From Ignavibacteria bacterium (GTDB taxonomy: Bacteria > Bacteroidota > Ignavibacteria > UBA10030): a stretch of DNA of 35,340 bases. Position numbers and translations under genes: made by a program. Of the stretch, positions 23,953 to 33,472 are shown piece by piece. The stretch lies in NCBI GenBank assembly GCA_016873755.1, contig VGWB01000012.1:1-35340 (forward strand), given 5' to 3'. How positions within the stretch are numbered: position 1 is the first letter of the stretch; each line of letters starts with the position of its first letter. The notes under the pieces were generated by a model. It was not told the DNA's origin. It was given only the letters and a program-made list of their open reading frames with translations, and made no database searches.

Positions 23953-25347
23953 ATGGCTGAAAGACAATTCGACGTCACAGTGATCGGTGGGGGGCCCGGC
24001 GGGTATGTGGCCGCCATTCGTGCAGCTCAACTCGGAATGAAGGTTGGACTTGTGGAGCGGGACAAACTCGGCGGCATCTGCCTCAACTGGGGGTGCATCC
24101 CCTCAAAAGCCTTGCTGAAGAGCGCCGAGCTCTATCAGGTGTTCAAGAAAGCGGAGGAGTTCGGGTTCTCCTACAAAGACCTCACCTTCGACTTCCAGAA
24201 GATCATCAAGCGCAGCCGTGATGTCGCAGACCGGATCTCAAAAGGGGTCGAGTACCTGATGAAGAAGAACAAGATCGAGGTTCTTGCGGGGACAGGTCGG
24301 CTCACCGGAGGAAACTCGGTCGAGGTGAGCAACGGGGGAAAAACTACCGACACTGTCAAGACCAAGTTTACGATCCTCGCAACGGGCGGACGCCCACGAA
24401 CGATTCCCGGCATCTCCATCGATCACATGAAGGTCATAACGAGCACGGAAGCTATGACACTGCCCCAGCTTCCGAAGTCCCTACTCGTTATCGGAGGTGG
24501 ATCAATCGGTATCGAATTCGCTTATTTCTACAATGCCTTCGGCACCAAAGTGACCGTCATCGAAATGATGCCCTCCATCCTTCCGAAAGAGGACAAGGAG
24601 ATCACCCGGCTTCTCGAGTCGAGCCTGAGGAAGCAGGGGATCGAGATTCTCACAAATGCGAAAGTCGAGTCTGCCGCCGTCTCAAGCGATGTCACGCTCA
24701 AGATCGCGGCAAAAGACGGAATGAAAGAGCTCCAGGGCGAGCTTGCTCTGATGGCGGTGGGGGTTCAGGGAAACGTCGAGAACCTGGGACTCGAATCGGT
24801 GGGGGTAGAAGTCGATCGGGCCGCCATCGTCGTTGACAGATTCGGAAAGACTTCTGTCGATGGAATCTACGCCATCGGCGACGTTTCTGGCGAGCCGTGG
24901 CTCGCCCATGTTGCTTCCCACCAGGGCATCGTTGCAGCTGAACACCTGGCCGGCAAGGCCAGATACGGCTTCGATCGATCGAACATACCGAGTTGTACCT
25001 ACTGCCAGCCTCAGGTTGCCAGCATTGGCATGACGGAGGAGGCTGCGGTGGCCGCCGGACACAAAGTCAAAGTCGGACGTTTTCCATTCCGTCCGCTCGG
25101 CAAGGCGATGGCAACCGGTGCAACTGAAGGCACAGTCAAGCTTGTATTCGACGAGCGATATGGTGAGCTGCTCGGAGCGCAAATCATCGGCGCCGAAGCC
25201 ACAGAGCTGATCGCCGAGCTCGGGCTTGCTCGCGCACTGGAATCAACCAACGAAGAAATCCACCGGACCATGCATGCCCACCCGACCTTTTCGGAAGCCA
25301 TCATGGAGGCCGCCGGTGAGGCCTTTGGGCAAGCGATTCACATCTAG
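23953..25347 (+). CDS. lpdA: Dihydrolipoamide dehydrogenase (E3)
   Basis: E3 reoxidises dihydrolipoyl groups on E2 (or GcvH) with FAD and NAD+. I take the ATG at 23953, preceded by GAGGG, giving 464 residues; the frame is open upstream but crosses the promoter and is not family-like. Features in order are the FAD-binding VIGGGPGGYVAAIRAAQLG, the redox disulfide C43/C48 in GGICLNWGCIPSKALL, the NAD-binding LLVIGGGSIGIEFAYF, the FAD-contact segment GIYAIGDVSGEPWLAH and the C-terminal active-site base in HAHPTFSEAIMEA. It is the first gene of an operon that also encodes E1, E2 and both lipoylation enzymes. Confidence 0.96.
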   Translation: MAERQFDVTVIGGGPGGYVAAIRAAQLGMKVGLVERDKLGGICLNWGCIPSKALLKSAELYQVFKKAEEFGFSYKDLTFDFQKIIKRSRDVADRISKGVEYLMKKNKIEVLAGTGRLTGGNSVEVSNGGKTTDTVKTKFTILATGGRPRTIPGISIDHMKVITSTEAMTLPQLPKSLLVIGGGSIGIEFAYFYNAFGTKVTVIEMMPSILPKEDKEITRLLESSLRKQGIEILTNAKVESAAVSSDVTLKIAAKDGMKELQGELALMAVGVQGNVENLGLESVGVEVDRAAIVVDRFGKTSVDGIYAIGDVSGEPWLAHVASHQGIVAAEHLAGKARYGFDRSNIPSCTYCQPQVASIGMTEEAAVAAGHKVKVGRFPFRPLGKAMATGATEGTVKLVFDERYGELLGAQIIGAEATELIAELGLARALESTNEEIHRTMHAHPTFSEAIMEAAGEAFGQAIHI

Positions 25348-25358
25348 CGTTGTATTTC

Positions 25359-26063
25359 ATGCAGCTGTTCGTTTCGAAACTCGGCCGAACCCGCTTCGCT
25401 GAAGCCTGGGATCTGCAGCGGAAGCTCGTTGATCTTCGCCGCCATGGCCTGATCGATGACGTGTTGCTCCTCACAGAGCACGAGCACGTCTACACCATCG
25501 GGAAAGGAGGGGACGAGAATCACCTGCTAGCCACCGATCGCGAACTCCAGGCCGACGGGGTCGACGTGTTTCGGATCGATCGCGGCGGCGACATAACGTA
25601 CCATGGTCCGGGACAGGTTGTCGGTTATCCTATTCTCAACCTGGAGCATTACTTCACCGATATCCACCGCTACCTGCGTTGCCTCGAAGAAACGATTATT
25701 CTGACTCTTGATCGGTTCGGTATCGAGGGGGGACGGGAGGAGGGGATGACCGGGGTGTGGGTCAAAGGGGAAAAAGTTGCCGCGATCGGCGTCAGGGTGA
25801 GCCGGTGGATTACCATGCATGGCTTTGCCCTGAATGTCAACACCGATCTGACCGGATTCGACAGGATCATACCTTGTGGGATCTTTCACAAGGGGGTATC
25901 CTCGATGCGCAAAGTCCTCGGCAAGGAGGTACCGCTTGAGGAGGTCCAGGATTCCTTGACGGAATCATTCTGTTCAGTCTTTGGTTGTACTGTTTCGCCC
26001 GTTCAACCAGAGCAGCTGCACGAACGCGTGAGGGCGCTTCGAATGGAATCAGCAGAGCGATAG
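25359..26063 (+). CDS. lipB: Octanoyl-[acyl carrier protein]:protein N-octanoyltransferase
   Basis: LipB moves an octanoyl group from acyl carrier protein to the lipoyl-domain lysine of E2 and GcvH proteins. I use the ATG at 25359 (234 residues), 11 bases after lpd. The family motifs are RGGDITYHGPGQVVGYPILNL, the catalytic lysine in GEKVAAIGVRVSRW and the catalytic cysteine in RIIPCGI. The length is typical. Its place beside lpd, E1, E2 and lipA shows that cofactor attachment is encoded with its target complex. Confidence 0.95.
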   Translation: MQLFVSKLGRTRFAEAWDLQRKLVDLRRHGLIDDVLLLTEHEHVYTIGKGGDENHLLATDRELQADGVDVFRIDRGGDITYHGPGQVVGYPILNLEHYFTDIHRYLRCLEETIILTLDRFGIEGGREEGMTGVWVKGEKVAAIGVRVSRWITMHGFALNVNTDLTGFDRIIPCGIFHKGVSSMRKVLGKEVPLEEVQDSLTESFCSVFGCTVSPVQPEQLHERVRALRMESAER

Positions 26064-26106
26064 TTGTTGAGGAGAAGACCGGCACGAACGAAGAACTGAC
26101 GAATCA

Positions 26107-28155
26107 ATGACGACGATACACACCGGTGCGGCAGTGCAACGATCGAAGAAGATCTTGCTCACGCGTGAGGAGCTCTTGCACGCGTACCGGATGATGCTCA
26201 CCGCCAGGCGACTGGACGAGAAGATTCTCATCCTTCTCAAGCAAGGAAAGTGCTTCTTCCACATCGGGGGATCCGGTCACGAGGCGGCACAGGTGGCAGC
26301 CGCAGCAGCCCTTCGGCCAGGATACGACTGGAGTTTCCCGTACTACCGGGACATGGGATTCGCGCTTCAGATGGGGATGACTCCCGAAGAGATTCTGTTG
26401 ATATCACTTCATCGCGCAGAGGACCCTGCATCAGGCGGACGCCTGCCACAGGGCCATTACGGCCGGGTCGACCTCCGTATCCCAACCCAGTCGAGTCCTA
26501 CAGGTACCCAATATCTGCAGGCGGTAGGTGTAGCGATGGGGGCGAAGAAGGAAGCGACCGACGAGGTCGTCTACGTTTCTTCTGGCGAAGGTGCAACCAG
26601 TGAAGGTGAATTCTTCGAAGCCGTTAACTGGGCGGCACGCGACGGATATCCGGTCATTTTCTTTGTTCAGGACAACAGGCTTGCGATTTCCGTGCCCGTT
26701 GAGCACCAGACTGCCGGAGCATCGATTTTTGAGGCTGTCGGCGGCTTCAAAGGTCTGGATCGACACGATGTCGACGGATCGAACTTCGTCGAAGTGTTCA
26801 ACGTCATGCAGAAAGCCGTGGAACGGGCGCGCAAGGGGGGTGGACCAAGCCTGATTCGAGCGAACGTGGTTCGCCTTCTTCCTCATTCCTCCTCGGACGA
26901 CCAACTGAAATATCGCCCCAAAGAGGATATCGAGCGGGATAAGGCCCAAGATCCTCTTCCGAAGATGACCCGGTATCTTGTTGAAGAAGCTATCATCACG
27001 GACGCGGATGCCGCAGGCATTCAAGCCGAGGTCAAAGAAGCGGTGGATGCCGCCGCGGAGTGGGCGGAATCGCGGCCGCTTCCGGACCCAGCAACTGTGG
27101 GGCATCACGTCTACGGGACAGCGCATGCCAATCCTCCTAAAGATTTCGCGGAGCCCCACCATTCCGGCCCAAGAGTCGTGTTGGTCGACGCCATCAACCA
27201 TGCGTTGAGGGAGGAAATGGACCGCAACCCGAAAGTGATCATCTTCGGTGAGGATGTTGCGGACGGGAAAGGCGGGGTGTTCACCGCCACAAAAGGCATT
27301 ACGACGAGTTTCGGGAGGGAGAGAGCGTTCAATTCGCCGCTCGCAGAGGCAAGCATCGTCGGCGTCGCGATCGGCCTGGCTCTTAAGGGCTGGAGGCCCG
27401 TTCCGGAAATCCAATTCGGGGACTACATCTGGCCAGCGTTCATGCAGATCCGGGATGAGCTGGCAATGTTCCGTTACCGGTCAAACGGAACGTGGTCGTG
27501 TCCCGTGGTGATACGCGTACCGGTCGGTGGGTACATTCACGGTGGACACTACCACAGCCAGTGCATTGAGAGTATCATGGCTCATATTCCAGGCATTCGC
27601 CTCGCGTTTCCCTCCAATGCAGCAGACGCCAAGGGATTGCTCAAAGCAGCTATACGTGGTGACGATCCTGTCATTTTCATGGAACACAAGGGACTCTACC
27701 GGCAAGGCTTCGCCGCAACTCCCGAGCCGGATGCAGAATACGTTCTCCCCTTTGGTATCGCCGCCATCAGGAGGGAGGGGAGTGACATTACTGTTGTGAC
27801 GTATGGTGCGCTGGTGCAGCGGTCTCTCGAAGCTGCGAAGAAGATGGAAGATAAAGGAGTGAGTCTAGAAATCATCGATCTTCGTACGATCGACCCGCTT
27901 GATGAGGCGACCATTCTCCAATCAGTGAGGAAGACAGGGAAAGTTCTCGTCGCTCACGAGGACACGCTCACGGGCGGATTCGGGGGAGAGATTGTTGCGC
28001 GCATCGTGCAGAACACCTTCGAGTACCTGGACGCTCCGGTGAAGCGCGTCGCCGCGCTCGACGCGCCAGTGCCGTACAGCCCTCCGCTGGAGAATGCGAT
28101 GCTGCCGAACGAGGCAAAGATCCTAGCGGCTCTGCAAGAGCTTGCTTCTTACTAG
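26107..28155 (+). CDS. 2-oxoacid dehydrogenase E1, alpha and beta subunits in one chain
   Basis: This thiamine-diphosphate enzyme decarboxylates a 2-oxoacid and passes the acyl group to E2. The 682-residue chain joins an alpha-type domain (about 20-335) to a beta-type domain (about 352-682), a fusion common in Bacteroidota. The cofactor-binding segment reads SSGEGATSEGEF, so the usual GDG is GEG at residues 160-162, and the usual NN is DN at 189-190 in FVQDNRLAIS. The beta part shows FGEDVADGKGGVF, FNSPLAEASIVGVAIGLAL, GGYIHGGHYHSQ and EDTLTGGFGGEI. Similarity is to branched-chain E1 (2-oxoisovalerate) more than to pyruvate E1, but the substrate cannot be settled by eye. It lies between lipB and E2. 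Confidence 0.9.
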   Translation: MTTIHTGAAVQRSKKILLTREELLHAYRMMLTARRLDEKILILLKQGKCFFHIGGSGHEAAQVAAAAALRPGYDWSFPYYRDMGFALQMGMTPEEILLISLHRAEDPASGGRLPQGHYGRVDLRIPTQSSPTGTQYLQAVGVAMGAKKEATDEVVYVSSGEGATSEGEFFEAVNWAARDGYPVIFFVQDNRLAISVPVEHQTAGASIFEAVGGFKGLDRHDVDGSNFVEVFNVMQKAVERARKGGGPSLIRANVVRLLPHSSSDDQLKYRPKEDIERDKAQDPLPKMTRYLVEEAIITDADAAGIQAEVKEAVDAAAEWAESRPLPDPATVGHHVYGTAHANPPKDFAEPHHSGPRVVLVDAINHALREEMDRNPKVIIFGEDVADGKGGVFTATKGITTSFGRERAFNSPLAEASIVGVAIGLALKGWRPVPEIQFGDYIWPAFMQIRDELAMFRYRSNGTWSCPVVIRVPVGGYIHGGHYHSQCIESIMAHIPGIRLAFPSNAADAKGLLKAAIRGDDPVIFMEHKGLYRQGFAATPEPDAEYVLPFGIAAIRREGSDITVVTYGALVQRSLEAAKKMEDKGVSLEIIDLRTIDPLDEATILQSVRKTGKVLVAHEDTLTGGFGGEIVARIVQNTFEYLDAPVKRVAALDAPVPYSPPLENAMLPNEAKILAALQELASY

Positions 28156-28167
28156 AGGGATCCATCT

Positions 28168-29472
28168 ATGCACGTCGATGTGGTTATGCCGAAGATGGGT
28201 GAAAGCATCCAGGAAGGAAAGATCCTTCGATGGATGAAGAAGCCCGGTGAGAAGATCGAAAAGGAGGAGTCGATCCTTGAGATCAGCACGGACAAAGTGG
28301 ATTCCGAAATTCCGTCGCCCACAGCCGGGGTCTTGACCAAGATCGTGGTTCCTGAGGGAGAGACAGTCGAAGTCGGAACCGTCATCGCAGTTATTGAAAC
28401 GGACGCCTCGGCAGTAAAGATTGACACCGGGGTTTCCGCTGTTCCCGCTCCTGCTGCTGACCTGCAACCGCCGATAGTGCCATCCGGTCGGCCGCTCGAA
28501 CCGGCATTGCGCACCGGCTCCGTTCGTCAAAAAGGGGGCGACCGTTTCTACTCTCCTCTCGTGCGTGCGATTTCGAAAAAGGAGGGAGTCGAGCTCGAGG
28601 AGCTTGATCAGCTCGCGGGTACTGGACTTGGTGGAAGAGTAACGAAGAGAGATATACTCGGATATGTGGAGAGGCGGGCTGCAAGACCAGCCGCCGAGGT
28701 GCGGCATGAACCTACTGTACAGAAGCTGGCCCTCAAAGAGCTGCAGAGAAAATATCCTGCTCCGCTGTACGAGGTGGTCCAGATGAATAACGTGCAACTT
28801 CGCATGGCAGAGCATATGGTGCGAAGTGTGCAGACCTCTCCTCACGTTGAAGCAATCTCCGAGTGCGATGTCTCGAGGATTGTCGATTTCCGCGAGAAAC
28901 ATGCAGATCGGTTTGAGCATCAGGAAGGATTCAAGCTCACCTATACGCCGTTCTTCGTCGATGCTGCGGTTCGGGCACTCAAAGAGTTTCCCCTCGTCAA
29001 CAGTTCTATCGAAGGGGACAAGATTATCATGAAGAAGTTCGTGAATTTTGGCCTGGCCGTTGCGTCTCCAACCGGCCTCCTCGTACCGGTGATCAAGAAC
29101 GCCGATGAGATGAACTTCGTCGGTCTTGCCCGAGCGGCCAATGATCTGGCCGCAAGGACGAGAAACAAGAGACTTAGCCCCGAAGAGGTCCAGGGAGGGA
29201 CTTTCACAATCACGAACTATGGCATTTTCGGCAATATCATTGGGACGCCGATTGTCAATCAACCCCAGGTCGCCATTCTCGGCGTGGGGGCGATCCGGAA
29301 GAGGCCAGTTGTTCTGACGGACGCGGAGCGAAATGACTCCATCGCCATCAGGTCGATAGTCTATCTCACCCTGGCGTTCGACCACAGAATCATCGACGGC
29401 GCACTGGGCGGGCGGTTCCTGGAGCAGATTGTGTCAAGTCTCGAGCAGTACGATTTCAGCAGGACGTTCTAA
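28168..29472 (+). CDS. 2-oxoacid dehydrogenase E2, dihydrolipoamide acyltransferase
   Basis: E2 is the core of the complex and carries the swinging lipoyl arm. The 434-residue protein has one lipoyl domain (1-78) with the modified lysine K43 in ISTDKVDSEI. A proline/alanine-rich linker follows, then a peripheral-subunit-binding domain at about 127-165 (YSPLVRAISKKEGVELEELD, GTGLGGRVTKRDIL). The catalytic acyltransferase domain ends with H406 and D410 in FDHRIIDGALGGRF. The mix of features fits branched-chain or generic 2-oxoacid E2 proteins. It follows E1 after 12 bases and precedes lipA by one. Confidence 0.95.
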   Translation: MHVDVVMPKMGESIQEGKILRWMKKPGEKIEKEESILEISTDKVDSEIPSPTAGVLTKIVVPEGETVEVGTVIAVIETDASAVKIDTGVSAVPAPAADLQPPIVPSGRPLEPALRTGSVRQKGGDRFYSPLVRAISKKEGVELEELDQLAGTGLGGRVTKRDILGYVERRAARPAAEVRHEPTVQKLALKELQRKYPAPLYEVVQMNNVQLRMAEHMVRSVQTSPHVEAISECDVSRIVDFREKHADRFEHQEGFKLTYTPFFVDAAVRALKEFPLVNSSIEGDKIIMKKFVNFGLAVASPTGLLVPVIKNADEMNFVGLARAANDLAARTRNKRLSPEEVQGGTFTITNYGIFGNIIGTPIVNQPQVAILGVGAIRKRPVVLTDAERNDSIAIRSIVYLTLAFDHRIIDGALGGRFLEQIVSSLEQYDFSRTF

Positions 29473-29473
29473 C

Positions 29474-30361
29474 GTGTCAATCATCATACAGAAGATCCCG
29501 GCGGAATCTCTGGACCGTCAACAGCCGCGGCGGCCCGAGTGGCTGAAGGCGAAGATCCCGGGCGGGGAAACGTACGCACGTTTGAAGAATCTCATCGACG
29601 CTCACAAGCTTCATACCGTGTGCGAGGAGGCCCGATGTCCGAATATGGGTGAATGCTGGCACTCAGGAACCGCCACATTCATGATTCTCGGGGACATTTG
29701 CACGCGGTCGTGCGGTTTTTGCGCGGTCAAGACGGGAAGACCGGACTATGGACTCGACTGGGATGAGCCGCGAAGGGTGGTTGATGCGATCAAGCTCATG
29801 GGAGTTCGGCACGCAGTCATTACATCCGTAAATCGCGACGAGCGAGCAGATGGAGGCTCGCCGATCTTCGCCGAGACAATCCGGTTGATCAGGCAGGAGC
29901 TCCCAGGGGTCACCGTTGAGGTATTGATCCCTGACTTTAAAGGGAGCGAAGAGGCGCTGGCGATCGTTCTGAACGCGGGACCAGACATCCTGAATCATAA
30001 CCTTGAGACGGTACCGAGGCTCTATCGTACCGTCCGGCCACAGGCGAACTACGAGCAATCCCTCCAGGTGTTGGACCGCTCAAAACTCCGCGGCTTTGTC
30101 ACGAAGACCGGCCTCATGCTCGGCATCGGCGAGAGGACCGACGAAGTGCTTGACGTGATGAGGCATGTGCTGAGCGTCGGGTGCGATGTCCTCACGCTCG
30201 GCCAGTACTTGCAGCCGACGAAGGATCATCTCCCTGTGGATCGTTTCGTGCATCCGGATGAATTCATGCTCCTCAAGGAACAGGGATTGGCGATGGGTTT
30301 CAAGCATGTCGAGTCAGGTCCCCTTGTACGCAGTTCCTACCGCGCCGAACGGCACGTCTGA
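29474..30361 (+). CDS. lipA: Lipoyl synthase (radical SAM)
   Basis: LipA inserts two sulfur atoms into the octanoyl chain placed by LipB, completing lipoate on E2. I take the GTG at 29474, one base after the E2 stop, giving 295 residues; the frame is open further back inside E2. The auxiliary-cluster cysteines are C50, C55 and C61 in CEEARCPNMGEC. The radical-SAM cysteines are C76, C80 and C83 in CTRSCGFC. The C-terminal RSSYRAERH holds the serine that ligates the auxiliary cluster. It is the last gene before a strong terminator. Confidence 0.96.
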   Translation: MSIIIQKIPAESLDRQQPRRPEWLKAKIPGGETYARLKNLIDAHKLHTVCEEARCPNMGECWHSGTATFMILGDICTRSCGFCAVKTGRPDYGLDWDEPRRVVDAIKLMGVRHAVITSVNRDERADGGSPIFAETIRLIRQELPGVTVEVLIPDFKGSEEALAIVLNAGPDILNHNLETVPRLYRTVRPQANYEQSLQVLDRSKLRGFVTKTGLMLGIGERTDEVLDVMRHVLSVGCDVLTLGQYLQPTKDHLPVDRFVHPDEFMLLKEQGLAMGFKHVESGPLVRSSYRAERHV

Positions 30362-30369
30362 CAGTTATT

Positions 30370-30402
30370 CGATGCCGCGCCCGCGCGCGGCATCGTTGTA
30401 TT
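30370..30402 (+). terminator. Terminator of the lpd-lipB-E1-E2-lipA operon
   Basis: CGATGCCGCGC (30370-30380) and GCGCGGCATCG (30385-30395) form a perfect 11-bp stem with a four-base loop, followed by TTGTATT. It begins nine bases after the lipA stop. The T run is short but the stem is very stable. Confidence 0.85.
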
Positions 30403-30451
30403 CCGCAATGTCACCGCTGACTCCACCTCGATTTCATACATAGGAGGTTCT

Positions 30452-32353
30452 ATGAAACACTCATCGCTTCTTCTGGCCGCGTGCGTGCTTATCCTCCTCT
30501 TGCCAGGATGCAAGGGGACAGATGAGGCACGGGGAGTCAAACAATACACGATCGAGCAGTTTATGGACACCGAGGCGATCGGTGGCGCCTCGTTCTCGTA
30601 TGACGAAAAACTGATTCTCTACTCGAGCAAGAAGACCGGCATTTACAATGCCTTCACAATCCCGGTCGACGGTGGAGCGCCGATGCAACTGACAGATTCA
30701 AAGGACAATTCCATTTTCGTTATCTCGTTCCTGCCAAAGGACAATCGCATCTTGTACCGGAGCGACAAAGGCGGAAATGAAATCTACCACATCTATCTTC
30801 GCAACGAAGATGGAACAGTGAAGGATCTCACTCCCGATGAAAAGTCCCGTGCCCAGTTTTATCAATGGACATATGACAAGAAGGGATTCTTCTTCGGATG
30901 GAACAAACGCGATCCGAAGTTCATGGATGTTTACGAGATGGACCTGGTGACCTTGGTCCCTTGGATGGTGTATCGGAATGACAAAGGATACGACTACGCA
31001 GTTTCGTCGACGGAGAAGCGATACATTGCTTTCAGCAAGAGCAGCACGACCAGCAACTCCGACATGTACCTCTATGATCAAACAACACAATCGCTGAAGC
31101 ATCTCAGTCCGCACAGGGGAGATGTACAATATTCACCAGCTTTCTTCAGCCGCGACTCGAAAGCGCTGTATTTCCTGACGGATGACGGAAGCGAGTTTTC
31201 GTGTCTGAAGAAATACGACATCACTTCCGGGACGATAGAGAAGGTCGAGGAGGCGCCATGGGACATCATGTATGCCGATCTGTCGCGGAGCGGGCGATAC
31301 AGGATCATAGGCATCAACAACGATGCGAAGACAGAGATCAAGATCCACGACAACACGACGGGAGAGGTCGTAGCCCTGCCCAAGCTCCCGAACGCTGAGA
31401 TCACTGCTGTACGAATCTCCGACAGTGAAAAGCTCATGAGCTTTTACGTGAACGGCTCCAGATCTCCGAATAACCTCTGTGTCTATAATCTCGAGACGAA
31501 GCAGTACAAGCAGCTCACCAACACCATGAATCCTGAGATCAATGCCGACGATCTCATTGAGGCAGAAGTTGTTCGGTATAAGTCTTTTGACGGTGTTGAG
31601 ATCCCGTCTGTCTACTACAGACCGCATCAGGTGAAGGAAGGAGGGAAAACCCCGGCGCTGGTGTGGGTTCATGGCGGACCGGGCGGACAATCCCGCGTCG
31701 GGTACTCCCCGCTGATACAATATCTCGTCAATCACGGCTACGCCATTATCGCTGTCAATAACCGAGGGAGTTCGGGGTACGGAAAGAGTTTTTACAAAAT
31801 GGATGATTTGAAGCACGGCTCGGAGGACCTGGCGGATTGCGTAGAGGCCAAGAAATTCCTCGGCTCGACCGGCTATGTTGACACGAACAAGATCGGGATT
31901 ATCGGCGGTAGCTACGGGGGCTATATGGTTTGTGCGGCGCTCACGTTTCGCCCAACTGAGTTTGCGGTGGGGGTCAATCTTTTCGGTGTGACGAACTGGG
32001 TGAGGACGCTGAAAAGCATTCCGCCATGGTGGGAATCGATGCGCAACGCCTTATACCAAGAACTCGGTGATCCATTCAAGCAGGAAGAATTTCTGAAAGC
32101 GAAGTCGCCTCTCTTTCACGCGGAGAAAATTCAGCGGCCATTCATAGTTCTGCAGGGTGCCAACGATCCCCGGGTCTTGAAGGTAGAATCGGACGAGATC
32201 GTGGAGGCTGCAAAGAAGAATGGCGTGCCGGTGGAGTACCTGGTATTCCCGGACGAGGGGCACGGATTCGTGAAGAAGGAAAATGAGATCAGAGGGTACA
32301 AGGCGATCTTGGAGTTTTTGGAGAAGTCTCTGAAGGGCTCGACGGGGGCCTGA
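30452..32353 (+). CDS. S9 family (prolyl oligopeptidase type) serine peptidase, predicted lipoprotein
   Basis: The 633-residue protein starts at an ATG five bases after a full AGGAGG site. Its signal peptide ends in a lipobox, LLPGC, so it is probably a periplasmic lipoprotein. The N-terminal half (about 40-370) shows the repeated blades of a beta-propeller, with DGGAPMQLTD, DGTVKDLTPDEK and similar units. The C-terminal alpha/beta-hydrolase domain has the nucleophile S487 in GGSYGGYM, D572 in GANDPRV and H604 in DEGHGF. This is the dipeptidyl-aminopeptidase/acylaminoacyl-peptidase group, which trims peptides. It stands alone between the lipA terminator and the rplM promoter. Confidence 0.93.
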   Translation: MKHSSLLLAACVLILLLPGCKGTDEARGVKQYTIEQFMDTEAIGGASFSYDEKLILYSSKKTGIYNAFTIPVDGGAPMQLTDSKDNSIFVISFLPKDNRILYRSDKGGNEIYHIYLRNEDGTVKDLTPDEKSRAQFYQWTYDKKGFFFGWNKRDPKFMDVYEMDLVTLVPWMVYRNDKGYDYAVSSTEKRYIAFSKSSTTSNSDMYLYDQTTQSLKHLSPHRGDVQYSPAFFSRDSKALYFLTDDGSEFSCLKKYDITSGTIEKVEEAPWDIMYADLSRSGRYRIIGINNDAKTEIKIHDNTTGEVVALPKLPNAEITAVRISDSEKLMSFYVNGSRSPNNLCVYNLETKQYKQLTNTMNPEINADDLIEAEVVRYKSFDGVEIPSVYYRPHQVKEGGKTPALVWVHGGPGGQSRVGYSPLIQYLVNHGYAIIAVNNRGSSGYGKSFYKMDDLKHGSEDLADCVEAKKFLGSTGYVDTNKIGIIGGSYGGYMVCAALTFRPTEFAVGVNLFGVTNWVRTLKSIPPWWESMRNALYQELGDPFKQEEFLKAKSPLFHAEKIQRPFIVLQGANDPRVLKVESDEIVEAAKKNGVPVEYLVFPDEGHGFVKKENEIRGYKAILEFLEKSLKGSTGA

Positions 32354-32393
32354 GGGATTCTTCGGTGAGGTCGGGAGTCAAGCAAGAAAGCAA

Positions 32394-32422
32394 TTGACAA
32401 ACTGAGTAATAAGTCCTATATT
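32394..32422 (+). promoter_or_regulatory. Strong promoter of the rplM-rpsI cluster
   Basis: TTGACA (32394-32399), the exact -35 consensus, and TATATT (32417-32422) are 17 bases apart. Transcription would start near 32429, about 50 bases before the rplM start. It is the closest match to consensus in the window, as expected for ribosomal genes. Confidence 0.82.
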
Positions 32423-32478
32423 TTAAAACTTAAGTTGAACTGGCGCCCGTTTCACAAGAGCCGTTGGAGGTCAAGAGA

Positions 32479-32919
32479 GTGGATTCATCACCAAACACAC
32501 GATTCTACGGACAGGACCAGGTTCCTCAGAAATGGTTTCTGGTCGATGCGAACGGAAAGACCCTGGGACGCGTTGCGTCACAGATAGCCCGGATCATTCG
32601 TGGCAAGCACAAGCCCAAGTTCACACCAAACAACGATCTTGGCGATTATGTAGTGGTGATCAACGCAGACAAGGTTGTTGTCACGGGCAAGCGCCAGGAA
32701 TTGAAAGAATATTATCACAATACGCTGTATCCTGGCGGCGCCCGTTTCGAGTCGTTCACAGAGCTTCTCAAGCGGAGACCCGAGGCTGTCGTGGAACGCG
32801 CGGTCAAAGGAATGCTGCCGCACAATCGGCTCGGCCGGAAGATGCTGAAGAAACTGAAAGTGTATGCGGGTTCGGCTCATCCCCACGCTGCCCAGAATCC
32901 TGAGCCGATCGCTCTGTAA
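32479..32919 (+). CDS. rplM: 50S ribosomal protein L13
   Basis: L13 is an early-assembling protein of the large subunit. The product has [48 protein letters not shown] and [21 protein letters not shown], all typical. I choose the GTG at 32479 (146 residues), nine bases after GGAGG. A TTG at 32464 in the same frame would add five residues but would leave the GGAGG inside the coding sequence. It is followed by rpsI after 22 bases, the universal L13-S9 pair. Confidence 0.95.
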   Translation: MDSSPNTRFYGQDQVPQKWFLVDANGKTLGRVASQIARIIRGKHKPKFTPNNDLGDYVVVINADKVVVTGKRQELKEYYHNTLYPGGARFESFTELLKRRPEAVVERAVKGMLPHNRLGRKMLKKLKVYAGSAHPHAAQNPEPIAL

Positions 32920-32941
32920 GGAACTAACTCAAAGGATCTCA

Positions 32942-33337
32942 ATGCCGCCAGTGACATCTGTGATATCTGTTGGTCGCCGGAAGACTTCAGTTGCCCGCGT
33001 CAAGCTCACGGAAGGATCCGGTAAGGTCACCGTCAACGACAGGGAGTTGGAACACTACTTTCCGCTGCCCGTGCTGCGGGAGGAGGTGCTCAAGCCATTC
33101 ACCGTTACCTCCACACAAGGTCGCTATGATGCCCACGTGCGTGTGAAGGGTGGGGGACCAACCGGACAAGCCGGGGCAATCAAGCTCGGCATCGCGCGTT
33201 CGCTGGTCGCCGCGGACGACGATACGCGCCAATCCCTGAGAAATGCCGGGATTTTGACCCGTGATCCAAGAATGGTGGAGCGGAAAAAGTACGGACAGAA
33301 GAAGGCGCGCAAGCGGTTCCAATTCTCGAAGCGCTAA
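32942..33337 (+). CDS. rpsI: 30S ribosomal protein S9
   Basis: S9 reaches into the ribosomal P site with its basic C-terminal tail, here [17 protein letters not shown]. The 131-residue product has [13 protein letters not shown] at the start, [20 protein letters not shown] and [14 protein letters not shown]. The ATG at 32942 is preceded by AAAGGA within the 12-base string TAACTCAAAGGA, which also precedes rpsB. The frame is open upstream into rplM but that part is not S9. Confidence 0.96.
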   Translation: MPPVTSVISVGRRKTSVARVKLTEGSGKVTVNDRELEHYFPLPVLREEVLKPFTVTSTQGRYDAHVRVKGGGPTGQAGAIKLGIARSLVAADDDTRQSLRNAGILTRDPRMVERKKYGQKKARKRFQFSKR

Positions 33338-33472
33338 GCAGTTTGGCTGTAGGTCGTCAAGACAATCAATCATATTCTCTGATCTGAACGGGAGTGTCGT
33401 GCTGACCCTCCAGGTGAGCAGGATTCCGGGATGAGATGACGAGAATAGTCGACATAACTCAAAGGACCCTCT

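Noticed and set aside
23614-24030. N-terminal extension of smpB by 139 codons
   Set aside because: It runs into lpd on the other strand and does not resemble SmpB. The family start is at 23613.
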